Of a stretch of 55,005 nt of DNA, positions 31,952 to 40,912 are shown in pieces (position 1 is the stretch's first letter; each line of letters starts with the position of its first letter). Below the pieces are notes generated by a model, which worked only from the letters and a program-made list of their open reading frames with translations, was not told the DNA's origin and made no database searches. Position numbers and translations under genes: made by a program. The stretch covers positions 50,857-105,861 of the forward strand of contig NZ_JANIBC010000008.1 in the NCBI RefSeq assembly GCF_024505085.1, read 5' to 3'. Source of the DNA: Parvularcula maris (GTDB taxonomy: Bacteria > Pseudomonadota > Alphaproteobacteria > Caulobacterales > Parvularculaceae).

Positions 31952-33427
31952 ATGATCGAGATCCGTCCCGTTCTTCAGATCGTCGGCCTGTTCGTCGCCG
32001 TTCTCGGCATCACCATGCTGCTGCCTGTCCTGGCCGATCTGATCGACGGCAGCGAGGCGGCGCGGGCGGATATGCGCTCCTTCCTCGCCTCCTCCCTGCT
32101 CTGCACCCTGGTGGGAGGGGGCCTCGCCGCCAGCGCCTGGGGCCGGATCGAGGCGCTGACCACGCGCCAGGGCTTCGTCATCACCACGGCGAGCTGGCTG
32201 GCGCTGGTGATCGCCGCGTCCGTACCCCTCTATCTGGGCGAGGGGGGTCTGAGCCTCACCGACGCCTTCTTCGAGGCCATGTCGGGCCTGACGACGACGG
32301 GCTCCACGGTTGTGACGGGGCTCGACGGCAGGCCCCCAGGCTTCCTTCTGTGGCGCTCGCTTCTGCAGTGGATCGGCGGGATCGGGGTGATCATCATGGC
32401 GATCGCCATCCTGCCCTTCCTATCGGTGGGTGGGATGCAGCTCTTTCGCCTCGAAAGCTCGGACAAGTCCGACAAGGTCCTGCCGGGGGCGGACGATCTC
32501 GCCGCCGCCGTCTTCTTCCTCTACTTGGCGCTGACGCTTCTCTGCTTCACCTTCTACTGGCTCTTCGGCATGGAGGCGTTCGACGCCATGAACCACGCCA
32601 TGACCACGGTGGCGACGGGGGGCTACTCCACCAAGGACGCCTCCTTCGGCTATTTCGTGACCGACGAGGTGGCGCGAGGGCCGCTCGACGTCGTGGCGAT
32701 CACCTTCATGATCCTCGGCAGCCTGCCCTTCGGCCTCTACATCCTTACGCTGAGGGGGCAGGGAAGGGCGCTGTTCCAGGACAGCCAGGCGCGCTTCTTC
32801 GTCGGGGCGGCGGTCCTCTTCACCGCCATCGTCGCCTTCCGCATCGTCAGCTCGCTGGGCTACGACCCGGTGGAGGGGACGAGGACCGCGGCCTTCAACA
32901 TCGTCTCGGTGATGACGGGGACGGGCTACGCCACGACCAACTACAACGCATGGGGACCTTTTGCAGTGGGGTTCTTCTTCTGCGTGATGTTCGTGGGGGG
33001 GTGCGCGGGATCGACCTCCTGCGGGCTCAAGATCTTCCGCCTCCAGGTCGCCTTCAACGCGCTCTCCGTCTACATCCAGAAGCTCAGCCATCCGAACCGC
33101 GTGACGGTGGCGCGCTACAACGGACGGCCCTTGGACGAGAGCGTGTTCCGCTCGGTCCTGAGCTTCTTCTTCATCTACTTTGCGGTCTTCGCCACGGTGG
33201 CCGTGCTGCTCAGCCTGTTCGACCTCGATGCGGTCACGGCGCTCTCCTCGGCAGGCACGGCGATCGCCAATGTGGGGCCTGGCCTCGGCGAGATCGTCGG
33301 CCCCGCGGGCAACTTCTCGACGCTGCCGACGGGCGCGAAGTGGATCATGGCCATGGCCATGCTTCTAGGGCGGCTCGAGCTCTTCACCGTGCTGGTGCTC
33401 TTCGTACCGAGCTTCTGGGTACGCTAG
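31952..33427 (+). CDS. trkH: Trk/Ktr-type potassium uptake protein TrkH
   Basis: About 491 residues with the four membrane-pore-membrane repeats of the Trk/Ktr/HKT superfamily. The four selectivity loops are visible: LTTTGSTVV, MTTVATGGYST, MTGTGYATTNY and SAGTAIANVGPG, each with the central Gly. It is the membrane subunit of a potassium (proton or sodium coupled) uptake system that needs a TrkA/KtrA nucleotide-binding partner, not found nearby. The ATG at 31952 is chosen because it directly precedes the first membrane helix. It converges with phoB, 29 bases between their ends. Confidence 0.93.
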   Translation: MIEIRPVLQIVGLFVAVLGITMLLPVLADLIDGSEAARADMRSFLASSLLCTLVGGGLAASAWGRIEALTTRQGFVITTASWLALVIAASVPLYLGEGGLSLTDAFFEAMSGLTTTGSTVVTGLDGRPPGFLLWRSLLQWIGGIGVIIMAIAILPFLSVGGMQLFRLESSDKSDKVLPGADDLAAAVFFLYLALTLLCFTFYWLFGMEAFDAMNHAMTTVATGGYSTKDASFGYFVTDEVARGPLDVVAITFMILGSLPFGLYILTLRGQGRALFQDSQARFFVGAAVLFTAIVAFRIVSSLGYDPVEGTRTAAFNIVSVMTGTGYATTNYNAWGPFAVGFFFCVMFVGGCAGSTSCGLKIFRLQVAFNALSVYIQKLSHPNRVTVARYNGRPLDESVFRSVLSFFFIYFAVFATVAVLLSLFDLDAVTALSSAGTAIANVGPGLGEIVGPAGNFSTLPTGAKWIMAMAMLLGRLELFTVLVLFVPSFWVR

Positions 33428-33456
33428 AGCATCGAAGCGCGAAGCAGTCCGTTACG

Positions 33457-34158
33457 CTACACCTTGGGCTCGGTCGCTTCCAGCGAGTAGCCGGCCGAAC
33501 GTACCGTCCTGATCGGGTTCTTGTCGCCGTGCTTGCCGAGCGCCTTGCGCAGGCGTCCGATATGAACGTCCACGGTCCGCGCCTCGACGAAGACGTCGGA
33601 GCCCCAGACGGCGTTGAGGAGCTGCTCGCGGCTGAACACCCGGCCTGGGTTCTGCATCAGATGGTCGAGGAGGCGGAACTCGGTCGGCCCGAGATGCACC
33701 TCCTCCTTGTTCCGCCTGACCCGGTGGGCGGTGCGGTCCATCTCGATATCGCCGCAGGTCACCACGTCCGAGACGAGGGCGGGTCGCAGTCGGCGGAGCA
33801 CCGCCCTGATGCGGGCGGCAAGCTCTTCCATGGAGAAGGGCTTGACCATGTAGTCGTCGGCGCCCGTATCGAGGCCGCGCACCCGGTCGTTCTCCTCGGC
33901 GCGGGCTGTCAGCATGATGATCGGCAGCCCTTGCGTCTCGGGCTTGGCGCGCAGGCGGCGGCAGACCTCGATCCCGGAGATGGCGGGCAGCATCCAGTCG
34001 AGCACCAGCACGTCTGGCTGGCTCTCCTCGATCTTGAGAAGCGCCTCCTCCCCGTCCTTCGCCGAGACGACCTCGAAGCCCTCCCGCTGGAAGTTGTACT
34101 CCATCAGCGTGCGAAGGGCCTCGTCATCCTCGACGACCAGGACGGTGGTGGACGCCAT
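33457..34158 (-). CDS. phoB: Phosphate regulon response regulator PhoB
   Basis: A 233-residue OmpR/PhoB-type regulator. The receiver domain (1-120) has the acidic pair Glu10/Asp11, the phospho-acceptor Asp54 in VLVLDWMLP and the Lys of MVKPFSMEEL. The winged-helix domain follows (about 130-228, LGPTEFRLLDHLMQNPGRVF, VDVHIGRLRKAL). It is the third gene of a minus-strand phoR-phoU-phoB set, beginning 8 bases after phoU. Under phosphate limitation PhoR phosphorylates it and it binds Pho boxes. The pst transporter genes that usually sit in this cluster are missing. Confidence 0.96.
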   Translation of the reverse strand: MASTTVLVVEDDEALRTLMEYNFQREGFEVVSAKDGEEALLKIEESQPDVLVLDWMLPAISGIEVCRRLRAKPETQGLPIIMLTARAEENDRVRGLDTGADDYMVKPFSMEELAARIRAVLRRLRPALVSDVVTCGDIEMDRTAHRVRRNKEEVHLGPTEFRLLDHLMQNPGRVFSREQLLNAVWGSDVFVEARTVDVHIGRLRKALGKHGDKNPIRTVRSAGYSLEATEPKV

Positions 34159-34166
34159 GCCGCCCT

Positions 34167-34877
34167 CTACTCCGCGGCCAGGAGCGTGGCGGTGACGTCG
34201 GTCTTGATCCGCTCGGCCTCGATCTCCTTGCCGGTGAGGGCGAAGTGGACGCGCTCGGCGATGTTGGTGGCGTGATCGCCCACCCGCTCGAAGTTCTTGG
34301 CGATGAAGATGAGATGCGTGCCGCTGGAGGTGAGGGCGGGCTTGTTGCTCATCACCGTCAGGAGCTCTCGGAACACGGAGTTGTAGATATCGTCCACCTG
34401 ATCGTCCGCATTGCGCACGGCCAGTGCCGCCTGGGCGTTGCGGCGGAAGAGGGCGTCGAGAGCTTCGGAGAACTGGCGCAGAGCGATGCGTCCCATGCGG
34501 ACGACACCGGCATGCTTGGTCAGCTCGTCGTCATCGCCTTCGGCGACGATGACCGAGCGCTTGGCGATGTTCTTGGCGAGGTCGCCCACCCGCTCCATCT
34601 CGGAGGCGATGCGGACCGACGCCATCATGCGGCGTATCTCGGCAGGGGTGCGGCGGCGCTCATGGAAGAGCTCGGCGGCCAGCTGCTCGATCTGCGCCTC
34701 GAGGCGGTCCGTCTCGCGGTCGCGCAGGGCCACACCGCGCGCGAGATCGGCATCGCGATGCTCGAACGCCGCCAGCGCATCGGTGATCTGCTGCTCGACC
34801 ACGCCGCCCATGGTGGCGAGCGCCACGTCGAGCTTCTCGAATCGATCCGCTTGTTGCCTTAATAGACTAAAGGGCAT
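34167..34877 (-). CDS. phoU: Phosphate signalling complex protein PhoU
   Basis: About 236 residues forming two PhoU three-helix bundles. Metal-binding type repeats are visible: SVRIASEMERVGDLAKNIAK and LIFIAKNFERVGDHATNIAE (E/D-xx-R-x-x-D). PhoU links the PstSCAB transporter to PhoR and keeps the Pho regulon off when phosphate is plentiful. The ATG at 34877 has GGGAG six bases before it; a GTG at 34922 is possible and would add 15 residues. It ends 8 bases before phoB. Confidence 0.93.
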   Translation of the reverse strand: MPFSLLRQQADRFEKLDVALATMGGVVEQQITDALAAFEHRDADLARGVALRDRETDRLEAQIEQLAAELFHERRRTPAEIRRMMASVRIASEMERVGDLAKNIAKRSVIVAEGDDDELTKHAGVVRMGRIALRQFSEALDALFRRNAQAALAVRNADDQVDDIYNSVFRELLTVMSNKPALTSSGTHLIFIAKNFERVGDHATNIAERVHFALTGKEIEAERIKTDVTATLLAAE

Positions 34878-35053
34878 GCCCAACTCCCAACCGGCCGCCC
34901 GGATGCCTGATTTGTATGACACAATCTTGTAGCTTCTGACTCACTTCCGCAAAATATAGGTCGGTAAGCTTAGCATGTTTCGTCCGCGCTGGAAGGGTCA
35001 GGGGTATGGCGATCGGATAAGGCCTTCCGAACGGCCCTCGCAGGCGCAGGTCG

Positions 35054-35186
35054 CACCTCTCCCAGAGGGAGAGGTCGAAGGCTGCGTCAGCAGTCTTCGG
35101 GTGAGGGCTTTCTTTGCACCTAGGTCAGTCTACTACTCGCCCTCACTCGACATCGAAGATGTCGATCTCTCCCGGAGGGAGAGATG
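35054..35186. repeat. Intergenic repeat, family E copy 3
   Basis: GCACCTCTCCCAGAGGGAGA with GTCGAAGGCTGCGTCAGCAG and CTTCGGGTGAGGGC, ending CTCGACATCGAAGATGTCGA and TCTCTCCCGGAGGGAGAGAT. The first half is the inverse of copy 1. It sits in the 332-base gap between phoR and phoU; the 34878-35053 part shows no gene, only a TGTCAT word at 34924-34919 on the minus strand, too weak to call a Pho box. Confidence 0.75.
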
Positions 35187-35209
35187 AGCTTAGTTTCCGC
35201 ACGAGCGGT

Positions 35210-36616
35210 TCAGAGCCCGGCTCTCTGCTCGTCCTGCAGCGCTTGGCGAGGGGGGAAGTAGCAGGTGAAGGCGGTGCCCCGGCCCTCTGCCGATTCGACC
35301 AGGATGCCGCCCCGGTGCCGACCGACAATGTGCTTGACGATGGCAAGGCCGAGCCCCGTGCCGCCCTTCTTGTGGCTGCGCTCGACATCGATGCGGTAGA
35401 AGCGCTCGGTGACCCTGGGGAGGTCCGTGCGCTCGATGCCGTTGCCGCGGTCCTCGACCCGCAGATAGACGAGGTCCTTCGCGGCGCAGCCCGCGCGCAC
35501 GGCGATCTGCTCCGGGCTGTCGCCTGAACGATCCGCCCCCTGAAAGGCCGAGCCCGGACCGCGTCCCACCGACAAGGTGACCTCGGCGCCGTCCTCGTCG
35601 CTGGGCCTTCCGTATTTGAGGGCGTTGTCTATCAGGTTCTGGGCCACCTGGATCATCTGGTCGCGCTCGCCCGCGATCGCCGCCTCGCAGTTGCACGGGG
35701 CCAGGGCGAGGGTGCCGTCCTCCCCCTTGGCGACAGGAACCATCATGTCGTGCACCATCTGGGAGACCTCGCAGAGGTCCACCTCGTCCTGGGGCAGGCG
35801 GCGCTCGTTGAGCTCCAGCGCGGAGAGGCTAACGAGGTCCTTCACTAGGCGGAGCATCCGCTCGGTCTGGGCCTGCATGATGCGCAGGAACCTGGCGCGG
35901 GCCTCGGGGTCGTTCTTGGCGTGGCCCTGGAGCGTCTCGATGAAGCCCAAGATGCTGGCCAGCGGCGTTCTGAGCTCATGGCTCGCATTGGCGATGAAGT
36001 CCGTCCGCATACGCTCCAGCATGCGCTGCTCGGTGCGGTCGCGGACCATGACGATCATCTCGCCGTCGCGCTCGATGGCTTCGCGGGAGAGGGGGGCGAC
36101 GTAGAAGAGAGCGGAGAGGGGTTCGGGTCCGGCGGTGGAGAACTCGGCCTCCTTCGCGGCCATGTCGTGGCGGGCCTCTCGCAGGGCGCCGAGGGCCTGG
36201 GGCGCCCGCACCACCCCGGCGATATGCTGGCCGAGAGCACCCTTGCCGAAGACCCGGACGGCAGAGGCGTTGGCGACCTCCACGCGGTCCTTCTCGTCGA
36301 GCAGCATGACCGGCTGGGGCAGCGAATCGAGCAGCTTGCTCGCGCGGCGCAGGCGCTCGACCTCCTCGGCCGCCTCTTCGGTCAACCCGCCCCAGAGTGT
36401 CGCCGGGCGCGGGATCACCGCGCGCAGCACCAGGCCGCTCGCCGCGATGCCGCCCGCCAGGAAGAAGCCTCCCCAGCTCAAGGTTCCGGTCACCACGGCC
36501 ACAAGAAGCGCTGCCAGCACGATCAGCCCCGCTGCGCTGAGATCGCCGCGCACCCGGCGCGGACGGTCTTTTGCAGCGTGAGGCTTTATTTTTGTGTTCT
36601 TCGCCTGCACGTCCAT
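35210..36616 (-). CDS. phoR: Phosphate regulon sensor histidine kinase PhoR
   Basis: A 468-residue membrane-bound kinase. Two hydrophobic segments (about 28-46 and 50-68) are separated by a tiny loop, so there is no real periplasmic sensor, as in PhoR. A PAS domain (about 92-195) is followed by HisKA with His213 in NASHELRTPLAS and an HATPase domain (N-box NLIDNALKYG, G1 VEDRGNGIE, G2 GGTGLGLAIVKH). An insert of about 30 residues between the N and G1 boxes (GRGPGSAFQGADRSGDSPEQ) is longer than usual. It is divergent from pyk, 84 bases apart, and separated from phoU by a repeat. Confidence 0.94.
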   Translation of the reverse strand: MDVQAKNTKIKPHAAKDRPRRVRGDLSAAGLIVLAALLVAVVTGTLSWGGFFLAGGIAASGLVLRAVIPRPATLWGGLTEEAAEEVERLRRASKLLDSLPQPVMLLDEKDRVEVANASAVRVFGKGALGQHIAGVVRAPQALGALREARHDMAAKEAEFSTAGPEPLSALFYVAPLSREAIERDGEMIVMVRDRTEQRMLERMRTDFIANASHELRTPLASILGFIETLQGHAKNDPEARARFLRIMQAQTERMLRLVKDLVSLSALELNERRLPQDEVDLCEVSQMVHDMMVPVAKGEDGTLALAPCNCEAAIAGERDQMIQVAQNLIDNALKYGRPSDEDGAEVTLSVGRGPGSAFQGADRSGDSPEQIAVRAGCAAKDLVYLRVEDRGNGIERTDLPRVTERFYRIDVERSHKKGGTGLGLAIVKHIVGRHRGGILVESAEGRGTAFTCYFPPRQALQDEQRAGL

Positions 36617-36700
36617 AGCCAGCCTTCTAGGGCTTCGAACCCTGGAAGCCAGCCTTTTTGCGTCGTCCGTCCCTCAACCCGTCAGGATAGGGTCCAGATC

Positions 36701-38119
36701 ATGATCGCCAACACCAAGATCCTCGCCACTCTCGGTCCCGCTTCGAGCGCCTCCCACCGGATCGAGGCCATGATTCGCGCCGGGGCCTCGGCCTTCCGCT
36801 TCAACTTCAGCCACGGAAGCCACGAGGACCACGCCGAGCGCTTCCGCATCGTGCGCGAGGCGGCGGAGAAGACCGGGCGCCAGATCGCCATCGTCTCCGA
36901 CCTTCAAGGGCCGAAGCTGCGGGTGGGCAAGCTAGCGGGCGGCGAACTCGCCCTCTCCTATGGCGAGAGCTACGAGGCGGTGCTCGGCGAGAGCGCGCCC
37001 GAGGGCGCCATCCCCATTCCGCACCGGGAGCTCTTCGATGCGCTGCAGAAGGGCGACGTCGTGATGATGAACGACGGCGCCTTCCGCTTCACTGTGGAGG
37101 AGCCGGGGGCCGAGCGCATGGTCTTCCGCTGCGAGGTGCCAGGCAAGCTGACCAACAATAAGGGCATCAACATCCCCGGCCGCAAGCTGCCGCTCGCGGC
37201 GCTCACCGAGAAGGACGCCGCCGACCTCGCCTTCGCGGTGGAGCAGGGGACGGACTATGTCGCGCTGAGCTTCGTTCAGACCGCCGACGATCTGAGGCTC
37301 GCCCGCTCCAAGATGGGGGAGAGCCGCGCGAAGCTGATCGCCAAGATCGAGAAGCCCGGCGCGATGACCGAGCTCGCCGAGATCGTGGCCGAGGCTGACG
37401 CGCTGATGGTGGCGAGGGGCGATCTCGGCGTGGAGCTGCCCCTCGAGGCCGTGCCTAGGGCGCAGCGCCAGATCATCCGCATGGCGCGCGAGGCGGGCAA
37501 GCCCGTGATCGTCGCCACCCAGATGCTGGAGAGCATGATCGAGAGCCCGACGCCTACAAGGGCCGAGGCCTCGGATACGGCGTCTGCGGCCTATCTCGGC
37601 GCGGACTGCGTCATGCTCAGTGCCGAGACCGCCGTGGGCCGCCATCCCGAATCGGCCATCGCTATTATGGGGCGTATCCTTCGCGCCGTGGACGAGGACG
37701 AGGGGGCGGGCCGCGAGATCGGCTTCGCCGCCCAAACCACCGATCCGAAAAGCGGCGCTGAGATCATCGCCGCCGCCGCCGCTTGGTCGGCGGAGAAGGC
37801 GGGCGTCAGCGCCATCCTCGCCGCGACGCTCTCGGGCGGGACGGCCTACGCGGTGGCGAGGCGCAGGCCCGCCGTGCCGGTGCTGGCGATCACACCCAAC
37901 GCGCTCTCCGCCCGCCAGCTCGCCCTGGCCTGGGGCATCAAACCCGTCCTGGTACAGAAGGACGAGACCTTCGAGGAGCTTTCCAAGCAGGCCGCCGATG
38001 TGGCGCGCACGGAATGCGAGCTGACCGAAGGGGGCTGCGTGCTCCTCATCGCCGGCATCCCATCGGGGGTGAAAGGCGGCACCAACACGATGAGACTGAT
38101 CGAGGTGGACCCCAAATGA
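36701..38119 (+). CDS. pyk: Pyruvate kinase
   Basis: About 472 residues. It converts phosphoenolpyruvate and ADP to pyruvate and ATP. The N-terminal TKILATLGPASS and FRFNFSHGSHEDH, the signature KIEKPGAMTE (catalytic Lys), MVARGDLGVELPLEAVPRAQ, the Thr region VATQMLESMIESPTPTRAEA and the C-terminal domain (IPSGVKGGTNTMRLIEV) are all typical of a full-length bacterial enzyme. Its stop overlaps the start of eda by four bases, so pyruvate formation by two routes is co-expressed. Confidence 0.97.
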   Translation: MIANTKILATLGPASSASHRIEAMIRAGASAFRFNFSHGSHEDHAERFRIVREAAEKTGRQIAIVSDLQGPKLRVGKLAGGELALSYGESYEAVLGESAPEGAIPIPHRELFDALQKGDVVMMNDGAFRFTVEEPGAERMVFRCEVPGKLTNNKGINIPGRKLPLAALTEKDAADLAFAVEQGTDYVALSFVQTADDLRLARSKMGESRAKLIAKIEKPGAMTELAEIVAEADALMVARGDLGVELPLEAVPRAQRQIIRMAREAGKPVIVATQMLESMIESPTPTRAEASDTASAAYLGADCVMLSAETAVGRHPESAIAIMGRILRAVDEDEGAGREIGFAAQTTDPKSGAEIIAAAAAWSAEKAGVSAILAATLSGGTAYAVARRRPAVPVLAITPNALSARQLALAWGIKPVLVQKDETFEELSKQAADVARTECELTEGGCVLLIAGIPSGVKGGTNTMRLIEVDPK

Positions 38120-38754
38120 CCAGCCAAGCCGAACGGATCGACGAGCTATTGACCGGCATCCCGGTCATGCCCGTGGTGGTGATCGAGGACGCCTCCCTGG
38201 CTCTGCCCCTGGCTGACGCGCTGATGGCGGGGGGCATCCGCGCCATGGAGGTGACGCTCAGGACCGACGCTGCCCTCGATACCGTGGCCGCCATCGCCAA
38301 GGAGCGCCCCGACATGGTGATCGGTACGGGAACCGTTCTTTCCGAGCGCGATCTCTCCCGCTCGGTGGACGCAGGGGCTCAGTTCGCCGTCAGCCCAGGC
38401 CTCACGACGCTTCTCGCCAACGCGGCCCTTCAGTATATGAACGGGTGCCCGCTTCTCCCCGGCGTCGCCACGGCATCCGAAGCGATGCGCGCGGAGGAAG
38501 CAGGCTTCGAGCGGCTGAAGTTCTTCCCCGCCGAGCAGGCGGGCGGTGCGGCCTATCTCAAATCCATCGGCGGCCCGCTGCAGCGGCTGAAGTTCTGCCC
38601 CACGGGCGGCATTTCCGTGAAGACCGCGCCCGACTACAAGAAGCTCGACAACGTCTTCACCGTAGGCGGATCGTGGCTGACGCCGAAGGACAAGATGGCC
38701 GCAGGAGACTGGGCCGGGATCGAGGCGCTGGCACGCCAGGCGGCGGGGCTGTAA
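38116..38754 (+). CDS. eda: KDPG/KHG aldolase (Entner-Doudoroff)
   Basis: About 212 residues, class I aldolase. The Schiff-base lysine is Lys135 in ERLKFFPAEQAGG and the general base Glu45 in AMEVTLRT; TGTVL, SPGLT and PTGGIS loops hold the phosphate and pyruvate moieties. It cleaves 2-keto-3-deoxy-6-phosphogluconate to pyruvate and glyceraldehyde-3-phosphate. It starts inside the pyk stop (ATGA). The edd and zwf genes are not in the window. A low-GC gene follows after one base. Confidence 0.97.
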   Translation: MTSQAERIDELLTGIPVMPVVVIEDASLALPLADALMAGGIRAMEVTLRTDAALDTVAAIAKERPDMVIGTGTVLSERDLSRSVDAGAQFAVSPGLTTLLANAALQYMNGCPLLPGVATASEAMRAEEAGFERLKFFPAEQAGGAAYLKSIGGPLQRLKFCPTGGISVKTAPDYKKLDNVFTVGGSWLTPKDKMAAGDWAGIEALARQAAGL

Positions 38755-38755
38755 A

Positions 38756-39631
38756 ATGCCGTCAAAATTGTTCGGTCTTATTGTTTGTACGTTGGCCGCA
38801 GGAGGTTGTGCGCTGACAGATCAATCCCGCCACACGAAAACATCTGATGTGCCACCCTGCTTTGCAGCCCCAGAAATCGTAATCCCAACGGCTCGCGCTT
38901 CCTATATTGCTACTGGAACCTATGAAGTGCCAGACGATATTCGGGGTATTTTGCTTACCAAACAAAGTGCGAAGTATGTATCGCTTCCTTGGATTGCCGA
39001 GGCAATACTGAAGGGACCTGTACAGGAAGTTTCTTCCTTTCAAGTCTGGTCTCAAGATAATTCCTTATCGCGATTGCTTGGAAAGTCTGACGAAGCAGTC
39101 GTAGTGTTTCTTGTTAGCGTCCCAAGAAAATCGGTGACATACCATCTTCTCAATTCACCCGCTGCGGTTCAAGCGGTAGACGAGCTTCTTCTCGCCAATG
39201 TCCATCATGAGATCGAGCGCCAGGCGTTGATCGTTTCTCGATGGCAGCCTGACCGAGACCTCCCCTTTTATACTGATGTGGAGAAACTGATTTCCAAGTT
39301 ATCGGTCGTAGATGGCGCGAAACAACAGCGTGTTTTCGACGAGTTGATAGAATTGGGCACTCCGGCGATTCCCGCGATCATTGATCAAATGGATAACCGA
39401 GCACAGCTTCGAACGAGCTATGTCCGTTTATCTAATCAACACTCTGATTCTTTCGAAGCCTATCGTCAGTACAGTCCGGAATTAGTCGTCGATGCTATTG
39501 CGGCCATTCTAAATCATCAGACCGGAGAGTACTTTGGCTCTATCTATAATGGTGACGAGGATGATCAACGAGATGCAACTGTTGCTGGATGGCGCGTCTA
39601 TGCGCATGATTTAAAATGCAGTAAAGCGTAG
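38756..39631 (+). CDS. Hypothetical exported protein, low GC
   Basis: A 291-residue protein that I do not recognise. A hydrophobic N-terminus (LFGLIVCTLAAGGC) looks like a lipoprotein signal, with a less usual residue at -3. Around residues 190-215, FDELIELGTPAIPAIIDQMD resembles one HEAT-type repeat; no catalytic motif is evident. Base composition (clearly under 50% GC by eye) and codon use (many AAA, ATT, TCT) differ strongly from eda and trpS. It begins only one base after the eda stop, so it is probably read from the pyk-eda transcript. Likely a recent acquisition inserted at an operon end. Function unknown. Confidence 0.7.
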   Translation: MPSKLFGLIVCTLAAGGCALTDQSRHTKTSDVPPCFAAPEIVIPTARASYIATGTYEVPDDIRGILLTKQSAKYVSLPWIAEAILKGPVQEVSSFQVWSQDNSLSRLLGKSDEAVVVFLVSVPRKSVTYHLLNSPAAVQAVDELLLANVHHEIERQALIVSRWQPDRDLPFYTDVEKLISKLSVVDGAKQQRVFDELIELGTPAIPAIIDQMDNRAQLRTSYVRLSNQHSDSFEAYRQYSPELVVDAIAAILNHQTGEYFGSIYNGDEDDQRDATVAGWRVYAHDLKCSKA

Positions 39632-39713
39632 GACGGGCTCGCAAAGCTATCCGTTTTCGAAGTGCCGCGCTTACAGGCGGAGAGCTTCCCGTTCCGCCCT
39701 ACGCTTTTTTCCA

Positions 39714-39824
39714 CGCCTTCCCATGGTCGCGCAGCGATCCATCGGACCCAACGCCGAACTTATCTTTTTGCCTGAACCCCAGGAGATGGGTCCCACGGTC
39801 TCCGCTACGCTGCGCCGTGGGAAA
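39714..39824. repeat. Intergenic repeat, family C copy 3
   Basis: CGCCTTCCCATGGTCGCGCA with GCGATCCATCGGACCCA, then GGAGATGGGTCCCACGGTCT and GCGCCGTGGGAAAC. Closest to copy 5 at the window end. Just upstream, GCTTCCCGTTCCGCC matches the tail of family A. It lies before the convergent trpS gene. Confidence 0.75.
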
Positions 39825-39840
39825 CCAATATTGGGCTGTT

Positions 39841-40854
39841 CTACCTGACCAAGAACCCCATAATCTCCTTGGTCTCGCGCAGGATCGGTGCGGCGATGGC
39901 GTCGGCTCGTTCGGCGCCGTCCATCAGGATGCCGTCGAGGTGAGCCCTGTCGTTCTGTAGGCGGCGCATCTCTTCGGAGATCGGCGCCAGCTTCTCTACC
40001 GCTAGCTCGGCCAGGCGAGGCTTGAGCGCGCCAAAACCCTGGCCGCCGAACTCCGACAGGACATCCGCCCGGCTCACCCCCGACAGGGCGGCATAGATAC
40101 CGACGAGGTTTCGCGCCTCGGGCCGGGCCTCGAGACCCTCCTCCTCAGAAGGCAGAACATCGGCGTCGGATTTGGCCTTCTTCACCTTCTTGGCGATGGT
40201 GTCGGCATCGTCAGTGAGGTTGATGCGGCTGAGGTCCGAGGGGTCGGACTTCGACATCTTGGCCGTGCCGTCCTTGAGGCTCATCACGCGGGTGCCGGGG
40301 CCTTGGATGAGGGGCTCGGGCTGGGGGAAGAAGTCCTCAGCGTTCATATCGTTGTTGAACTTCGCCGCGATATCGCGGGCGAGTTCCAGATGCTGCTTCT
40401 GGTCCTCGCCGACGGGCACGTGGGTGGCCTTATAGGCGAGGATGTCCGCCGCCATCAGCACGGGATAGGTGTAGAGGCCGACCGAGGCCTTTTCCTTGTC
40501 CTTGCCCGCCTTGTCCTTGAACTGGGTCATGCGGTTCAGCCAGCCGATGCGGGCCTGGCAGGAGAGGATCCACGCCAGCTCCGCATGGGCCGAGACCGTG
40601 CTCTGTGCAAAGATGATGGACTTTGCCGGGTCGATGCCCGCCGCCACATAGGCGGCAGCGATCTCGCGGGTCTGCTCCTTCAGGAGCTTGGGGTCCTGGG
40701 GCACCGTCACCGCATGAAGGTCCACGACGCAGAAGATCGACGGATAGTCGTGCTGCATCGTCACGAACTTCGAGATCGCACCGAGATAGTTGCCAAGGTG
40801 CAGATTGCCGGTCGGCTGAACGCCGGAGAAGACGCGGGGGGAGTGCTTGCTCAT
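39841..40854 (-). CDS. trpS: Tryptophan--tRNA ligase
   Basis: About 337 residues, class I synthetase. The HIGH-type motif is in [17 protein letters not shown] near the N-terminus; KMSKS appears as [11 protein letters not shown] near residue 200. [19 protein letters not shown] fits the family. It charges tRNA-Trp in the cytosol. The ATG at 40854 begins the conserved N-terminus ([16 protein letters not shown]); the frame is open upstream to 40959 but that part overlaps the divergent ttcA start. No strong ribosome-binding site is seen. Confidence 0.97.
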   Translation of the reverse strand: MSKHSPRVFSGVQPTGNLHLGNYLGAISKFVTMQHDYPSIFCVVDLHAVTVPQDPKLLKEQTREIAAAYVAAGIDPAKSIIFAQSTVSAHAELAWILSCQARIGWLNRMTQFKDKAGKDKEKASVGLYTYPVLMAADILAYKATHVPVGEDQKQHLELARDIAAKFNNDMNAEDFFPQPEPLIQGPGTRVMSLKDGTAKMSKSDPSDLSRINLTDDADTIAKKVKKAKSDADVLPSEEEGLEARPEARNLVGIYAALSGVSRADVLSEFGGQGFGALKPRLAELAVEKLAPISEEMRRLQNDRAHLDGILMDGAERADAIAAPILRETKEIMGFLVR

Positions 40855-40912
40855 GGGAGGGTCGCCTAGCCCAAGCTTGCCAGGGGGGAAAGCCTTAGGG
40901 CATGGAGGCGCC

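Noticed and set aside
34900-34960. Pho box ahead of phoU
   Set aside because: One TGTCAT half-site is seen; the direct repeat 11 bases on does not match, so the site is too weak to report.
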